Notes: a model not told the origin generated them from the sequence alone. Shown: positions 36,138 through 44,614, counted from the first letter of the stretch. The stretch: 54,789 nt of DNA from Bacteroidota bacterium (GCA_018266615.1 JAFEAB010000063.1:1-54789); one strand, 5' to 3'. Program-made: numbers and translations.

Positions 36138-37595
36138 CTAATGCGGGGGGGCTTCAAAGATTCCCAAACCCGCAGCAATTTTTAACATAAGCGCATGCGC
36201 ATCCTGATACTCGTTAGGTATTTTCCCATCGAGGATGGCTTCCCTGATGGCATTTTTGATGACCCCTACTTCCCTACCGGAAGGAATTCCAAAGGTTTCC
36301 ATAATCATTTCCCCCGAAATGGGTGGCTGCCAATTACGGATATGATCCTTTTCTTCAACCTCTTTACAACGGAGGAGAACCAGCTCAAAATTTTGAAGGT
36401 AACGCTTCACCTTTTGTTTATTCTTCGAAGTAATATCGGCGCGGCAGAGGATCATCAGGGATTCAAGGTCTTCACCTGCATCAAAAAGTAGTCTTCGTAT
36501 AGCGGAATCCGTTATATTCTCTTTAGTAAGGCTGATAGGGCGCAGGTGCATTTCCACCAATTTCTGTACAAACCGCATTTTTTCATTCAGGGGCAATTTC
36601 AATTTGGCAAAAATTCTGGGCACCATTTTCCCCCCCAGCACTTCATGCCCGTGAAAAGTCCAGCCATGTCCTTCTTCAAATTTTTTGGTAGCGGGTTTTG
36701 CAATATCATGAAGTACGGCGGCCCATCGCAACCAAAGGTCATCCGATTGGGAGGCGACATTATCAATCACCTGCAATGTGTGGTGGAAATTATCCTTATG
36801 CCCCATACCGTCGATGTACTCGGCACCCGCCAGGGCCACCATTTGAGGGAAAATTTCCTGCAGGACACCTGTATTGAAAAGGAGGTTAAACCCAACAGAA
36901 GGTTTTGGGCAAAGCAGGATTTTATTTAATTCATCTGCCACGCGTTCACCGCTAACAATGCGAATCCGGCTGGCATTTTCAGCGATAGCCTTTAGGGTTT
37001 CGGGATGGATTTCAAAGTTAAGTTGTGCGGCAAAACGGATGGTCCGCATTATACGGAGGGGGTCATCACTAAACGTCTGGCTCGGTTCGAGTGGAGTTCG
37101 CAAAACCCTATCCTTCAAATCGGAAAGTCCGTGAAAAGGATCGATTAGCTTTCCAAAGTTTCCAGGATTAAGGCTGATGGCCATTGCGTTGATAGTCAGG
37201 TCGCGGCGTTTTTGATCATCTTCCACCGTTCCGGATGAAACCTGCGGTTTTCGGCTATTTTGAGAATACGATTCTTTTCGAGCCCCAACGAATTCCACTT
37301 CAAACGCGGCATCCTGTTCGGGTTGGGGAAGTTGCTGGAATCCTAGTTTTACCTGCGCTGTACCGAAATTTTTAAATACGACCAGCTGGGCTTTATGGGA
37401 AAAGCTTTGGGCAAAGCTTTCTGCCAGCAGGATACCATCTCCCGTACAAACAATATCCATATCCTTAGTAGGCCGGTTTAAGATTTTATCACGTACAAAA
37501 CCGCCAATTAGAAAGGCTTCCATACCCAAAGAATTTGCGGCAGCCGCAATTTTTTCAATCAGGAAGGTTTCGACGTTGGAACAAGAGATATCCAT
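36138..37595 (-). CDS. CCA tRNA nucleotidyltransferase / poly(A) polymerase family with HD domain
   Basis: 485 residues. The class II nucleotidyltransferase domain (about 20-175) has the template GGFVRDKILNRPTKDMDIV with the catalytic DxD, and QKRRDLTINAMA. Neck/body domain follows with DPLRIMRTIRFAAQL. An HD domain (about 270-400) has RWAAVLHDIAKP and WTFHGHEVLGG, suggesting an added phosphohydrolase activity. No CCA is encoded at the two tRNA genes here, so CCA addition is needed. It is first in the operon with the pRiA4b-like gene and miaA. Confidence 0.93.
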   Translation of the reverse strand: MDISCSNVETFLIEKIAAAANSLGMEAFLIGGFVRDKILNRPTKDMDIVCTGDGILLAESFAQSFSHKAQLVVFKNFGTAQVKLGFQQLPQPEQDAAFEVEFVGARKESYSQNSRKPQVSSGTVEDDQKRRDLTINAMAISLNPGNFGKLIDPFHGLSDLKDRVLRTPLEPSQTFSDDPLRIMRTIRFAAQLNFEIHPETLKAIAENASRIRIVSGERVADELNKILLCPKPSVGFNLLFNTGVLQEIFPQMVALAGAEYIDGMGHKDNFHHTLQVIDNVASQSDDLWLRWAAVLHDIAKPATKKFEEGHGWTFHGHEVLGGKMVPRIFAKLKLPLNEKMRFVQKLVEMHLRPISLTKENITDSAIRRLLFDAGEDLESLMILCRADITSKNKQKVKRYLQNFELVLLRCKEVEEKDHIRNWQPPISGEMIMETFGIPSGREVGVIKNAIREAILDGKIPNEYQDAHALMLKIAAGLGIFEAPPH

Positions 37596-37833
37596 GCCGC
37601 AAAAATAGAAGAAATGGAATTTAGTAAGCCATCAAAACAGGCTGTTGAAAAGAATATCGGTTGGGAAACCCTGGCTATAACCTCTCAAACGAGAATAAGA
37701 ATTTATTTTCTGCCTGTCAGCCGGCCTGATTCAGAAAATGCAAACAGGCTCCAATATAATCAGATAAAAACGTATCGGATATTCAAATTTTTGAAGGAGA
37801 AAGGATAATATCGGTTAAATTGAATACGCATAA

Positions 37834-38730
37834 ATGAAAATAAGATTCAAAAAAGCAATTCAAAATTTAGCTGAAGAAGATCAGATCCAAAAAGGCCGGG
37901 TAATTCTAAATCAGGCCTTAACGGGGATTAGCCAGATAATGCTCCAGGAAAACCGGATTACCGGCCTGTTGTTTCTTACCGGAGTTTTTTTGGGGTCTTT
38001 CAAAATGGGATTAGCAATGCTTATAGGCACGGGTGCCGGAATTGCCACTGCCCGGTTATTAAAATTCAATACGGAAAATATAAACAAAGGGCTGTACGGA
38101 TTTAATGCCGCCCTGGTAGGAGTTGCGGGTATATTGTTTTTAAAATCTACCCTATTAACCTGGTTGCTTATAGTTTTAGGGGCATCGATTGCTACTATCA
38201 TTCAACATTTCTTCTTGCAACAAAAAATTCAGGTATTCACTTTCCCCTTTGTATTGGCAACCTGGGGAATTCTGTTTTTGGTGAACCAAAATTTCAACAA
38301 CCTGCAAAGTGAAGCCGGGTTTGGGCCTGTTTCCAATTCGAATTACTTTAATATAGGTTTAAAAGGATTTGGCCAGGTGATCTTTCAGGATAAACTGATA
38401 TCAGGTGTACTATTTTTTATTGGAGTAGCCATCAGTTCCCCGGTAGCCGCCGTATTTGGAATAACCGCCTCCATTTCAGCCGCGATATTTTCGCTGTACC
38501 TGCCCGTGCCATTTATTACCATTCAAATGGGATTATTCAGTTTCAATGCGGTGTTATGCGCCATTGCATTTGCCGGAATGAACCTGAAACATGTATTATG
38601 GACGATTGTTGCAGTGGTGATTTCTCTTTTAATTAGTTTGATCATGGTAAGACATAATCTTCCACAACTTACATTCCCCTTTGTAGCCGCCAGTTTTATT
38701 ACTTTATACATAAAGAAGTGGGCGCAATAG
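37834..38730 (+). CDS. Urea transporter (UT family)
   Basis: 298 residues with about 9-10 membrane segments. The two-fold repeat of the UT fold is visible: GLYGFNAALVGVAGILFL and TFPFVLATWGILF in the first half, then GLFSFNAVLCAIAFAGM and TFPFVAASFITLY in the second. These conserved segments line the urea channel. GFGQVIFQDKLISG links the halves. It mediates passive urea flux. No urease or nickel genes are in the window, so the urea-using enzyme would have to be elsewhere. The short ORF between it and cca shows no family features. Confidence 0.9.
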   Translation: MKIRFKKAIQNLAEEDQIQKGRVILNQALTGISQIMLQENRITGLLFLTGVFLGSFKMGLAMLIGTGAGIATARLLKFNTENINKGLYGFNAALVGVAGILFLKSTLLTWLLIVLGASIATIIQHFFLQQKIQVFTFPFVLATWGILFLVNQNFNNLQSEAGFGPVSNSNYFNIGLKGFGQVIFQDKLISGVLFFIGVAISSPVAAVFGITASISAAIFSLYLPVPFITIQMGLFSFNAVLCAIAFAGMNLKHVLWTIVAVVISLLISLIMVRHNLPQLTFPFVAASFITLYIKKWAQ

Positions 38731-38790
38731 TAATTTGATTCCTGCAATTTGCGGAAACAAGAAGTTGAGACATAAGTTTGAAAAAATACT

Positions 38791-39912
38791 TTAATGAATG
38801 GCATCCGTTTTTTCTAAAAGGGGTAAATACCTTTCATATCCATCCCTTTTCATTTCCTCCTTTGGAATAAACCGGAGGGAAGCGCTGTTGATGCAGAACC
38901 GTAGCCCGCCTTTATCTTTGGGGCCATCATTAAAAACATGACCAAGATGTGCATTTCCTGACTTGCTTCTTACCTCAATGCGCGACATGCCGTATGAGTC
39001 ATCTTCCAGCTCCTTAATCAAATCGGGGCTTATGGGTTTGGAGAAGCTGGGCCAGCCGCAGCCTGATTTAAATTTATCTGCAGATACGAATAAGGGCTCA
39101 CCGGTGGTGATATCAACATAAATCCCATCCCGGAATTCATTATTGTATTCGTTTTGAAAAGGGCTTTCAGTAGCTGCATGCTGGGTAACCTCATACTGTA
39201 GCGGTGTAAGCTTTTTCTTCAGGGTGGCGTCATCCGGCTTAACATAGGAATTGGCCGGTAATGCATTCGCATTTTTTGCATATTCGAATAAGTCCCTGGG
39301 TATATGACAATAACCTCCTGGATTTTTATCGAGATAATCCTGGTGATATTCCTCTGCTTCATAATAATTTTTAAGAGGCAGATTTTCTACCACGATGGGT
39401 GCTGCATATTTGATTCGGAGTTCCAGTAATTTCTTCGCAATAATGGCCGAATCAGCAGCATCTGAAAAATATATCCCGGTCCGGTATTGCGTACCCCTGT
39501 CATTTCCCTGGCGGTTAAGACTGGTTGGATCAATGGTTTTAAAATACAGATCAATCAATTTTTCCAGGCTGATTTGGCCGGGATCATAAACTACTTTAAC
39601 GGTTTCTGCAAAACCCGTATTCTTACTACATACATCTTCATAAGTGGGATTAATGGTATTCCCATTTGCGTATCCGGCTTCCGAACTCAATACGCCTCTT
39701 ATTTGCTCAAAAAAATGTTCAGTCCCCCAAAAACAACCACCTGCAAAATAAATTACTTTGGTATTGCCGGATATTCCGTTGGTATTCATAATAATTTTCA
39801 AATTTTGACTAGATGAATTGCCCCTCCACTTGTTTTTGCTTCCATGGTTGGCACTAAAATATAAAATTATGGAGCCCAATATCGCAATAATAAAAATGGA
39901 AAAGAATTTCAT
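38791..39912 (-). CDS. msrAB: Fused peptide-methionine sulfoxide reductase MsrA-MsrB
   Basis: 373 residues. An N-terminal membrane anchor or signal segment (about 2-20) suggests periplasmic location. MsrA (about 50-210) has the catalytic motif [16 protein letters not shown] and YCHIPRDL. MsrB (about 240-365) has SGCGWPSF and [13 protein letters not shown] with the catalytic Cys. The zinc-binding CxxC pairs of single-domain MsrB are absent ([11 protein letters not shown] and [15 protein letters not shown]), as is usual in MsrAB fusions. ATG 39912 is chosen because the hydrophobic anchor starts there; upstream codons lack conservation signs. It repairs oxidised Met in exported proteins. Confidence 0.94.
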   Translation of the reverse strand: MKFFSIFIIAILGSIILYFSANHGSKNKWRGNSSSQNLKIIMNTNGISGNTKVIYFAGGCFWGTEHFFEQIRGVLSSEAGYANGNTINPTYEDVCSKNTGFAETVKVVYDPGQISLEKLIDLYFKTIDPTSLNRQGNDRGTQYRTGIYFSDAADSAIIAKKLLELRIKYAAPIVVENLPLKNYYEAEEYHQDYLDKNPGGYCHIPRDLFEYAKNANALPANSYVKPDDATLKKKLTPLQYEVTQHAATESPFQNEYNNEFRDGIYVDITTGEPLFVSADKFKSGCGWPSFSKPISPDLIKELEDDSYGMSRIEVRSKSGNAHLGHVFNDGPKDKGGLRFCINSASLRFIPKEEMKRDGYERYLPLLEKTDAIH

Positions 39913-40029
39913 TCTAAGGTTTAAAAAGAGTTTAATTTCCTGATTCGATTTTAAAGGTATCCGGCAAATGTGCATAATCAAGTTCGATACAGCAACCAAT
40001 TAATAACAATTCGTCAGAAGAACCAGGGT

Positions 40030-40073
40030 ATTAACAACCAAATTATCAAATTGTGCGATTACAATTTGTTAAT
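40030..40073. repeat. Nested inverted repeat between msrAB and ggt
   Basis: ATTAACAA (40030-40037) pairs with TTGTTAAT (40066-40073). Nested inside, CAAATTG (40047-40053) pairs with CAATTTG (40062-40068) around the loop TGCGATTA. It lies about 120 bases upstream of msrAB and could be a regulator site or hairpin. Confidence 0.5.
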
Positions 40074-40359
40074 GAGGTGTAAATCTGTCCAGAAAAAGGT
40101 TGAATGTTACAGGAAAAGGTATTGGTTCAAATAGGAGTTAAATAGAAATTCCCAGGTTCTAAAACAAGGAATTGAAAAAGCCGCCATAATATAATTGCAA
40201 AATAAATAGGATCTATAAAATAGTGCTGTGGAGAGCTGGGAATCGTTGGGCATTTGTAAGGGGGAGAATAACCTAATGCCGAATGAAATTGCAGGATTAC
40301 AGGTATATATCCGGATAAAAACCCATAGACCAAATCATTCAGGAAACGATCGTATGGAG

Positions 40360-40379
40360 AAGAGGTGCGAGCACCTCTT
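40360..40379. repeat. Perfect 9-bp inverted repeat
   Basis: AAGAGGTGC-GA-GCACCTCTT is a perfect palindrome with a 2-base centre, followed by TTT. It could be a terminator-like hairpin on + or a dimeric protein-binding site. It has no adjacent upstream gene on + to terminate. Confidence 0.6.
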
Positions 40380-40460
40380 TTATAATCCATCCTTGAAAAG
40401 GTCGTACCCATGAAGCTGCGGTTATATTCAACCTCTAAATTTCAAAAACAAATTTGCATT

Positions 40461-40501
40461 TGATTGGGCAAATAACTTATATGAACTTATTCACCCAATC
40501 A
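40461..40501. repeat. Imperfect 41-base inverted repeat
   Basis: TGATTGGG (40461-40468) pairs with CCCAATCA (40494-40501), continuing after two mismatches with AAATAA/TTATT and TT/AA around a centre near 40481. It lies 116 bases before the ggt ATG. Confidence 0.55.
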
Positions 40502-40616
40502 TAAATGGAAGAGGAAATTTAAAAATCATCTTTCTTCCAAAATATAAGAGACAGCATTATGCCTTCTTTTAAGGAATAATTAGAAATAGCCTAAACTTGC
40601 AGCTTACTTCCCCTAC

Positions 40617-42335
40617 ATGAAAAATAAGTTGATAATTCTCGTGGCAGCTTCTTTCATCCATACTATTGGATTGGCTCAGTTGCAGTGGCTTGGTTCCGGA
40701 AAGAAAGTTGACCCCTTTCACTATTCACAAAAAAAAGAAGGTAGTTTTTCAATGATGGCTATCGCATCGGCGCATCCCCTGGCAAGCTCAGTGGGAGCAG
40801 AAATAATGAAGGAAGGAGGCAATGCTTTTGACGCAGCAATTGCCGTTCAATTAGTATTGGCGGTTGTATATCCTGATGCGGGAAATTTAGGTGGCGGCGG
40901 ATTTTTATTAGGCAGAAATAAATCCGGAGATATTATTGCTATTGATTTCCGCGAATCGGCCCCTGGCCTCGCTACAAAAGATATGTATTTAGACAAAAAT
41001 GGAGCCCCTCAACACGAATTATCCGTAAACGGGCATCTATCTGTGGGGATTCCCGGCACCGTTGCAGGATTATTCAAGACCCTCCCCTATGCCAAATTAT
41101 CGTTTGAAAAATTAATTGAACCTGCCATTGAACTGGCAGAAAAAGGCTTTGCCATTACTGAAATCCAGGCAAAAGATTTCAATGAACTGAAACCTGAATT
41201 TTTAAAATATAATACGCAGCCCATTGCTTTTATAAAAAATACGGATTGGAAGGCGGGAGATATTTTGGTTCAACCTGAATTGGCAGAAACTCTAAAAAGG
41301 ATTCAACTATATGGGCCAAAAGGATTTTATGAGGGCAAAACAGCCGAACTCCTTGTTGCTGAAATAAATAGGGGAAATGGAATCATTTCGCTCACCGACT
41401 TAAAAAATTATGAGGCAAAAATGAGGGTAGCAATTTCATCAAAATACAGGGGGTATACTGTTTTAGGGTTTCCTCCACCCAGCAGCGGTGGAATAATTGT
41501 TAGCCAGTTGCTAACTATGGTTGAACCATACCCTTTGAAAAAATATGGTTATGGTACAATTCAATCTATGCACCTAATGATTGAGGCTGAGCGCCGAGCA
41601 TTTGCAGACCGCGCAAAATATATGGGCGATCCTGATTTTTGGAAAGTGCCGCAAAAGACCCTTTTAAGTAACGCCTACCTGACGAACCGTATGAAAGATT
41701 TTGATCCGCTTAAAGCATCACCAAGTAAAAATATCCAACCGGGAGAAATACCTGAAAGCGACCAGACCACCCATATTAGCATAATGGATGCAGAAGGAAA
41801 TATGGTTTCTATTACCACCACCTTAAACAACCGGTATGGCAGCAAAACGGTAGTGGGAGGCGCAGGCTTTTTTTTGAATGATGAAATGGATGATTTCAGT
41901 ATGAAACCGGGGGTCCCCAATTTATATGGAGCTGTTGGTGGTGCTGCCAATGCCATTGCTCCCGGAAAAAGAATGCTTAGCTCCATGGCTCCTACCTTGA
42001 TATTGAAAAATGGAAACCCATTCTGTGTGCTTGGAACGCCAGGGGGCACCACTATTCCTACTTCCGTTTTCCAAATGATTGTGGATATGGTTGACTTTGG
42101 TATGAATGCAACAGATGCGGTAAATAAACCAAAATTTCACCATCAATGGTTGCCAGATGAGGTAAAGATTGAAAAAGGATTTTCGGTTGAAATTGAACAA
42201 GGGCTTGAAAACATGGGGTATAAATTGCGCCTTGTAGGAGGAATTGGCAGGTCGGAATTAATAAAGATTTTACCAGATGGGAAATTTGAGGTAGCGGCAG
42301 ACCGTAGGGGTGATGACAGTGTTGCCGGTTATTAA
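40617..42335 (+). CDS. ggt: Gamma-glutamyltransferase (gamma-glutamyltranspeptidase)
   Basis: 572 residues, a normal precursor length, with a signal peptide (about 1-20, ending TIGLAQ). The autoprocessing site is visible as Q383-T384 in DQTTHIS, where Thr384 becomes the N-terminal nucleophile of the small subunit. Other motifs are GGNAFDAAIAVQLVLAVVYP and GNLGGGGFLLGR in the large subunit, NRYGSKTVVGGAGFFLND, and the oxyanion/lid region RMLSSMAPTLILKNG followed by LGTPGGTTIPTSVFQ. It cleaves or transfers the gamma-glutamyl group of glutathione in the periplasm. Monocistronic by spacing. Confidence 0.95.
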   Translation: MKNKLIILVAASFIHTIGLAQLQWLGSGKKVDPFHYSQKKEGSFSMMAIASAHPLASSVGAEIMKEGGNAFDAAIAVQLVLAVVYPDAGNLGGGGFLLGRNKSGDIIAIDFRESAPGLATKDMYLDKNGAPQHELSVNGHLSVGIPGTVAGLFKTLPYAKLSFEKLIEPAIELAEKGFAITEIQAKDFNELKPEFLKYNTQPIAFIKNTDWKAGDILVQPELAETLKRIQLYGPKGFYEGKTAELLVAEINRGNGIISLTDLKNYEAKMRVAISSKYRGYTVLGFPPPSSGGIIVSQLLTMVEPYPLKKYGYGTIQSMHLMIEAERRAFADRAKYMGDPDFWKVPQKTLLSNAYLTNRMKDFDPLKASPSKNIQPGEIPESDQTTHISIMDAEGNMVSITTTLNNRYGSKTVVGGAGFFLNDEMDDFSMKPGVPNLYGAVGGAANAIAPGKRMLSSMAPTLILKNGNPFCVLGTPGGTTIPTSVFQMIVDMVDFGMNATDAVNKPKFHHQWLPDEVKIEKGFSVEIEQGLENMGYKLRLVGGIGRSELIKILPDGKFEVAADRRGDDSVAGY

Positions 42336-42637
42336 ACCCAAAAATTTACCTTTTGGCAATTTGAATATCAATCGTAAAATCCAGCCAGAGAAATACAGGA
42401 AATTACCAAAGCGGCCCATTTTGCAATTCGTGCTTTACCCATCCGTTTTTTGAAATGAGATATTGAAAAGTGGGATTTCCACTGAAGTGGCAGGCAACAA
42501 ATGATTCGCTACAATTTAAAAATCATTCCATGTTGCAGGTCATTTGGGCTATATCAACAAACTTCCTTTGCTCCAATTCTCATTGTCCTGGAAATATGGA
42601 TTATCCTTGAAATTTATTAGTATTAAATACATATACT

Positions 42638-42708
42638 CGTGTAAAAACGGTTATTCAAAAAAATAATTCGTATTTTTTCCATGTGGGGTGGGGATGGATG
42701 TTCCCCTG
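42638..42708 (+). repeat. Direct repeat module S1, left copy
   Basis: 71 bases repeated at 44543-44614 with about three substitutions and a one-base difference in an A-run. Shared segments include AATTCGTATTTTTTCCATG and TGGGGTGGGGATGG. The 3' end is a hairpin GGGGA-N7-TCCCC (42690-42706). It lies 87 bases before the glycosyltransferase ATG. Confidence 0.85.
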
Positions 42709-42782
42709 TCACTGCTACTTTGTTGTTATTACTAAATTTTTGTTGATCGGGGTTCAATTCCCCTGGAAGCGGAAATTTTTAT
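42690..42782 (+). repeat. Direct repeat module S2, left copy
   Basis: It continues from S1 and is related to 44439-44522. Shared pieces in order are GGGATGG, TGTTCCCC, GTCACTGCTA, ATTTTTGT, TGAT, GTTCA, GGAAG and CAATTTTTAT or AAATTTTTAT. It contains a tRNA T-arm-like GGGGTTCAATTCCCC (not a tRNA) and ends 12 bases before the gene. A TA(a/c)ATTTTTG segment conserved in both copies might serve as promoter, but its spacing differs from TAnnTTTG. Confidence 0.7.
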
Positions 42783-42794
42783 AGACAATTCTCA

Positions 42795-44318
42795 ATGACT
42801 AAAAAGACGATAATTTTAATAGGTTTCATTGGACTTAAATTTTTGCTGCAATACTCTCTATTGGGTAGTGAGTATGACCTGCAAAGGGACGAATATTTGC
42901 ATCTTGACCAAGCCAATCATTTGGCTTGGGGTTATATTTCTGTTCCACCTTTTACTTCTTGGACTTCATACATTATTCAATTATTGGGTAATTCAATTTT
43001 TTGGATTAAGTTTTTCCCTGCCTTGTATGGCGCTTTGACAATCTTTGTGGTTTGGAAAGCTATAGAAGAATTAGGAGGGAACCTTTTTGCGTTGATTTTA
43101 GGTGCAACTTGTGTTTTATTTTCTGCGCTTTTACGAATAAATACTTTGTATCAACCCAATTCTTTTGATGTCTTAAGCTGGACGGCTTTATACTTTATTC
43201 TACTAAAGTATTTCAAAACAGATGATTCAAAATGGCTTTATTTAGGAGCGATTGTATTTGCAATTGGTTTTTTAAATAAATACAATATTGTGTTTCTCTT
43301 AGTTGGACTTTTGCCATCTTTATTGCTTACAGAACATAGAAAAATATTATTAAATCCCTCTTTGTATTTTGCCATTTTATTAGGGTTGGTTTTAATTTCC
43401 CCTAATCTTATATGGCAATACAATAACAATTTCCCTGTCATTCACCACTTGAAAGAATTAGCACAAACTCAATTAGAAAATGTTAATAGATTTGATTTTT
43501 TGAAAAATCAATTGCTCTTTTTTGCAGGCTCACTTATTGTCATATTTTCATCATTTTATGCGTTGCTTTTTTATAAGCCCTTTCAAAATTATAGGATTTT
43601 CTTTTTCTCTATAACCCTTACATTAATAGCATTTCTTTACTTTAAGGCAAAAGATTATTATGCCATTGGCATTTACCCTATTTACATTGCTTTTGGTTCT
43701 GTTTTTCTTGCAGACGCATTAAAAGACGGTTGGAAAAAGTTTTTACAACCAATTGCAATTGGAATTCCTCTACTATTATTTATTCCAATTTATAATGTTG
43801 CGTTTCCAAATAAAAGTCCAGAGTACATAATCAAGCATTCAGACAACTACAAAAAGTTGGGTATGTTACGTTGGGAAGATGGCAAAGACCATTCACTGCC
43901 ACAGGATTTTGCAGATATGCTCGGCTGGAAAGAATTAGCGCAGAAAGTAGATGGCATTTATTTAAGTTTACCAAACAAAAAAAATACGCTTATTCTTTGC
44001 GATAATTATGGACAGGCAGGGGCAATAAACTTTTATACAAGCCAAAAATTACAAGCAGTTTCATTTAGTGCTGATTACATAGATTGGATTGATTTAACTA
44101 AAAAATATGAAAACTTAATTAGGGTTAAAGAAGTACAAGAAGTTAATGCAGAATTTCAAGAAACATCGCCATTTTTTATAAATTCAACCCTTGCAGATTC
44201 AATAACAAATCAAAATGCCCGAGAATTTGGGACGGGGATATTTGTTTTCACAGGTGCAAAAATTGACATTAGAGAAAGAATTAAAGATGAGATTGACGAA
44301 AAGAAAAACTACCGCTAA
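42795..44318 (+). CDS. GT39-like (GT-C fold) membrane glycosyltransferase
   Basis: 507 residues with about 10-11 membrane helices in the first 350 residues and a soluble C-terminal region. The first loop carries YDLQRDEYLHLDQANHLAWG at about 27-46, including the acidic RDE catalytic-type motif, then PPFTSW, the arrangement of glycosyltransferase family 39/PMT and ArnT relatives that use lipid-linked sugars at the periplasmic face. Acceptor and sugar are unknown. Base and codon use differ from the neighbours: the gene is visibly more AT-rich, with many AAA, TTT and TTA codons. Direct repeats flank it and its stop lies inside a long inverted repeat, so recent horizontal gain as a cassette-like unit is inferred. 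Confidence 0.85.
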   Translation: MTKKTIILIGFIGLKFLLQYSLLGSEYDLQRDEYLHLDQANHLAWGYISVPPFTSWTSYIIQLLGNSIFWIKFFPALYGALTIFVVWKAIEELGGNLFALILGATCVLFSALLRINTLYQPNSFDVLSWTALYFILLKYFKTDDSKWLYLGAIVFAIGFLNKYNIVFLLVGLLPSLLLTEHRKILLNPSLYFAILLGLVLISPNLIWQYNNNFPVIHHLKELAQTQLENVNRFDFLKNQLLFFAGSLIVIFSSFYALLFYKPFQNYRIFFFSITLTLIAFLYFKAKDYYAIGIYPIYIAFGSVFLADALKDGWKKFLQPIAIGIPLLLFIPIYNVAFPNKSPEYIIKHSDNYKKLGMLRWEDGKDHSLPQDFADMLGWKELAQKVDGIYLSLPNKKNTLILCDNYGQAGAINFYTSQKLQAVSFSADYIDWIDLTKKYENLIRVKEVQEVNAEFQETSPFFINSTLADSITNQNAREFGTGIFVFTGAKIDIRERIKDEIDEKKNYR

Positions 44319-44437
44319 CAAGGTATTATCAAAAGCGGGGCAGAACGGCTTCGATTGGGCATATGTGCAAGGTTCAACTTTCGTTCTTTGACTGAACTTT
44401 TGTACTAAAATTTCCCCTTTTGAAATACCCAAACCGG
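44312..44437 (+). repeat. Long imperfect inverted repeat enclosing the stop codon (attC-like shape)
   Basis: The left arm 44312-44340 (CCG...GGTATT..TCAAAAG.GGG) pairs with the right arm 44413-44437 (CCC.CTTTTGA..AATACC...CGG), with a nested GTTCA...TGAAC pair inside. Total span is about 126 bases, with the TAA stop (44316-44318) in the left arm. The placement, directly at the 3' end of a foreign-looking gene, and the imperfect pairing resemble an integron attC site. The core GTTRRRY/RYYYAAC boxes were not verified beyond a GCTAAC at the left end. Confidence 0.5.
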
Positions 44438-44438
44438 A

Positions 44439-44522
44439 AGGGATGGTTGTTCCCCAGTCACTGCTAATTTATCTCCTACATTTTTGTGTTTGTGATTCAG
44501 TTCAGGGAAGGGCAATTTTTAT
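44439..44522 (+). repeat. Direct repeat module S2, right copy
   Basis: Related to 42690-42782 as described there, including the hairpin GGGA-N7-TCCC (44440-44454). It directly follows the inverted repeat at the 3' end of the glycosyltransferase gene. Confidence 0.65.
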
Positions 44523-44542
44523 CCGGATTAAACGTGTATAAG

Positions 44543-44614
44543 CGTGTATAAACGGCTATTCAAAAAAAATAATTCGTATTTTTTCCATGTGGGGTGGGGA
44601 TGGTTGTTCCCCTG
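44543..44614 (+). repeat. Direct repeat module S1, right copy
   Basis: A close copy of 42638-42708 on the same strand, ending in the hairpin GGGGA-N7-TCCCC (44596-44612). The preceding bases hold a short tandem GCGTGTATA/ACGTGTATA. After it (44615-44809) nothing is recognised before the WG-repeat gene. Confidence 0.85.

Larger units (their letters stand above)
39913..40616. other. Long gap with three inverted repeats and a possible transposase scrap
   Basis: About 700 bases between msrAB (-) and ggt (+). It contains three distinct inverted repeats (listed separately) and, on the minus strand at about 40250-40290, a FHSALGYSPP peptide that resembles the C-terminal HSALGY motif of IS3-family transposases with nothing else of the gene recognisable. 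No complete gene is seen. Confidence 0.5.
42336..42794. other. Gap upstream of the GT39-like gene
   Basis: 459 bases. The right part holds two repeat modules shared with the far side of the glycosyltransferase gene (listed separately). The left part (42336-42637) shows no gene or recognised element except a weak CCAAAA/TTTTGG stem just after ggt. Confidence 0.6.

Noticed and set aside
37614..37808. A 64-codon ORF before the urea transporter
   Set aside because: Starts immediately after cca's start region and shows no signal, domain or convincing composition; kept out as unsupported.
42690..42706. Rho-independent terminator in the S1/S2 repeat
   Set aside because: The hairpin is not followed by a T-run in any copy and does not follow a gene in a consistent way.
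42745..42765. tRNA-like T-arm GGGGTTCAATTCCCC
   Set aside because: No acceptor, D or anticodon arms around it, and the related copy at 44490-44510 does not keep the stem.
42638..44614. CRISPR array
   Set aside because: The repeats are long, only two copies each, separated by a whole gene; no regular spacers and no cas genes.
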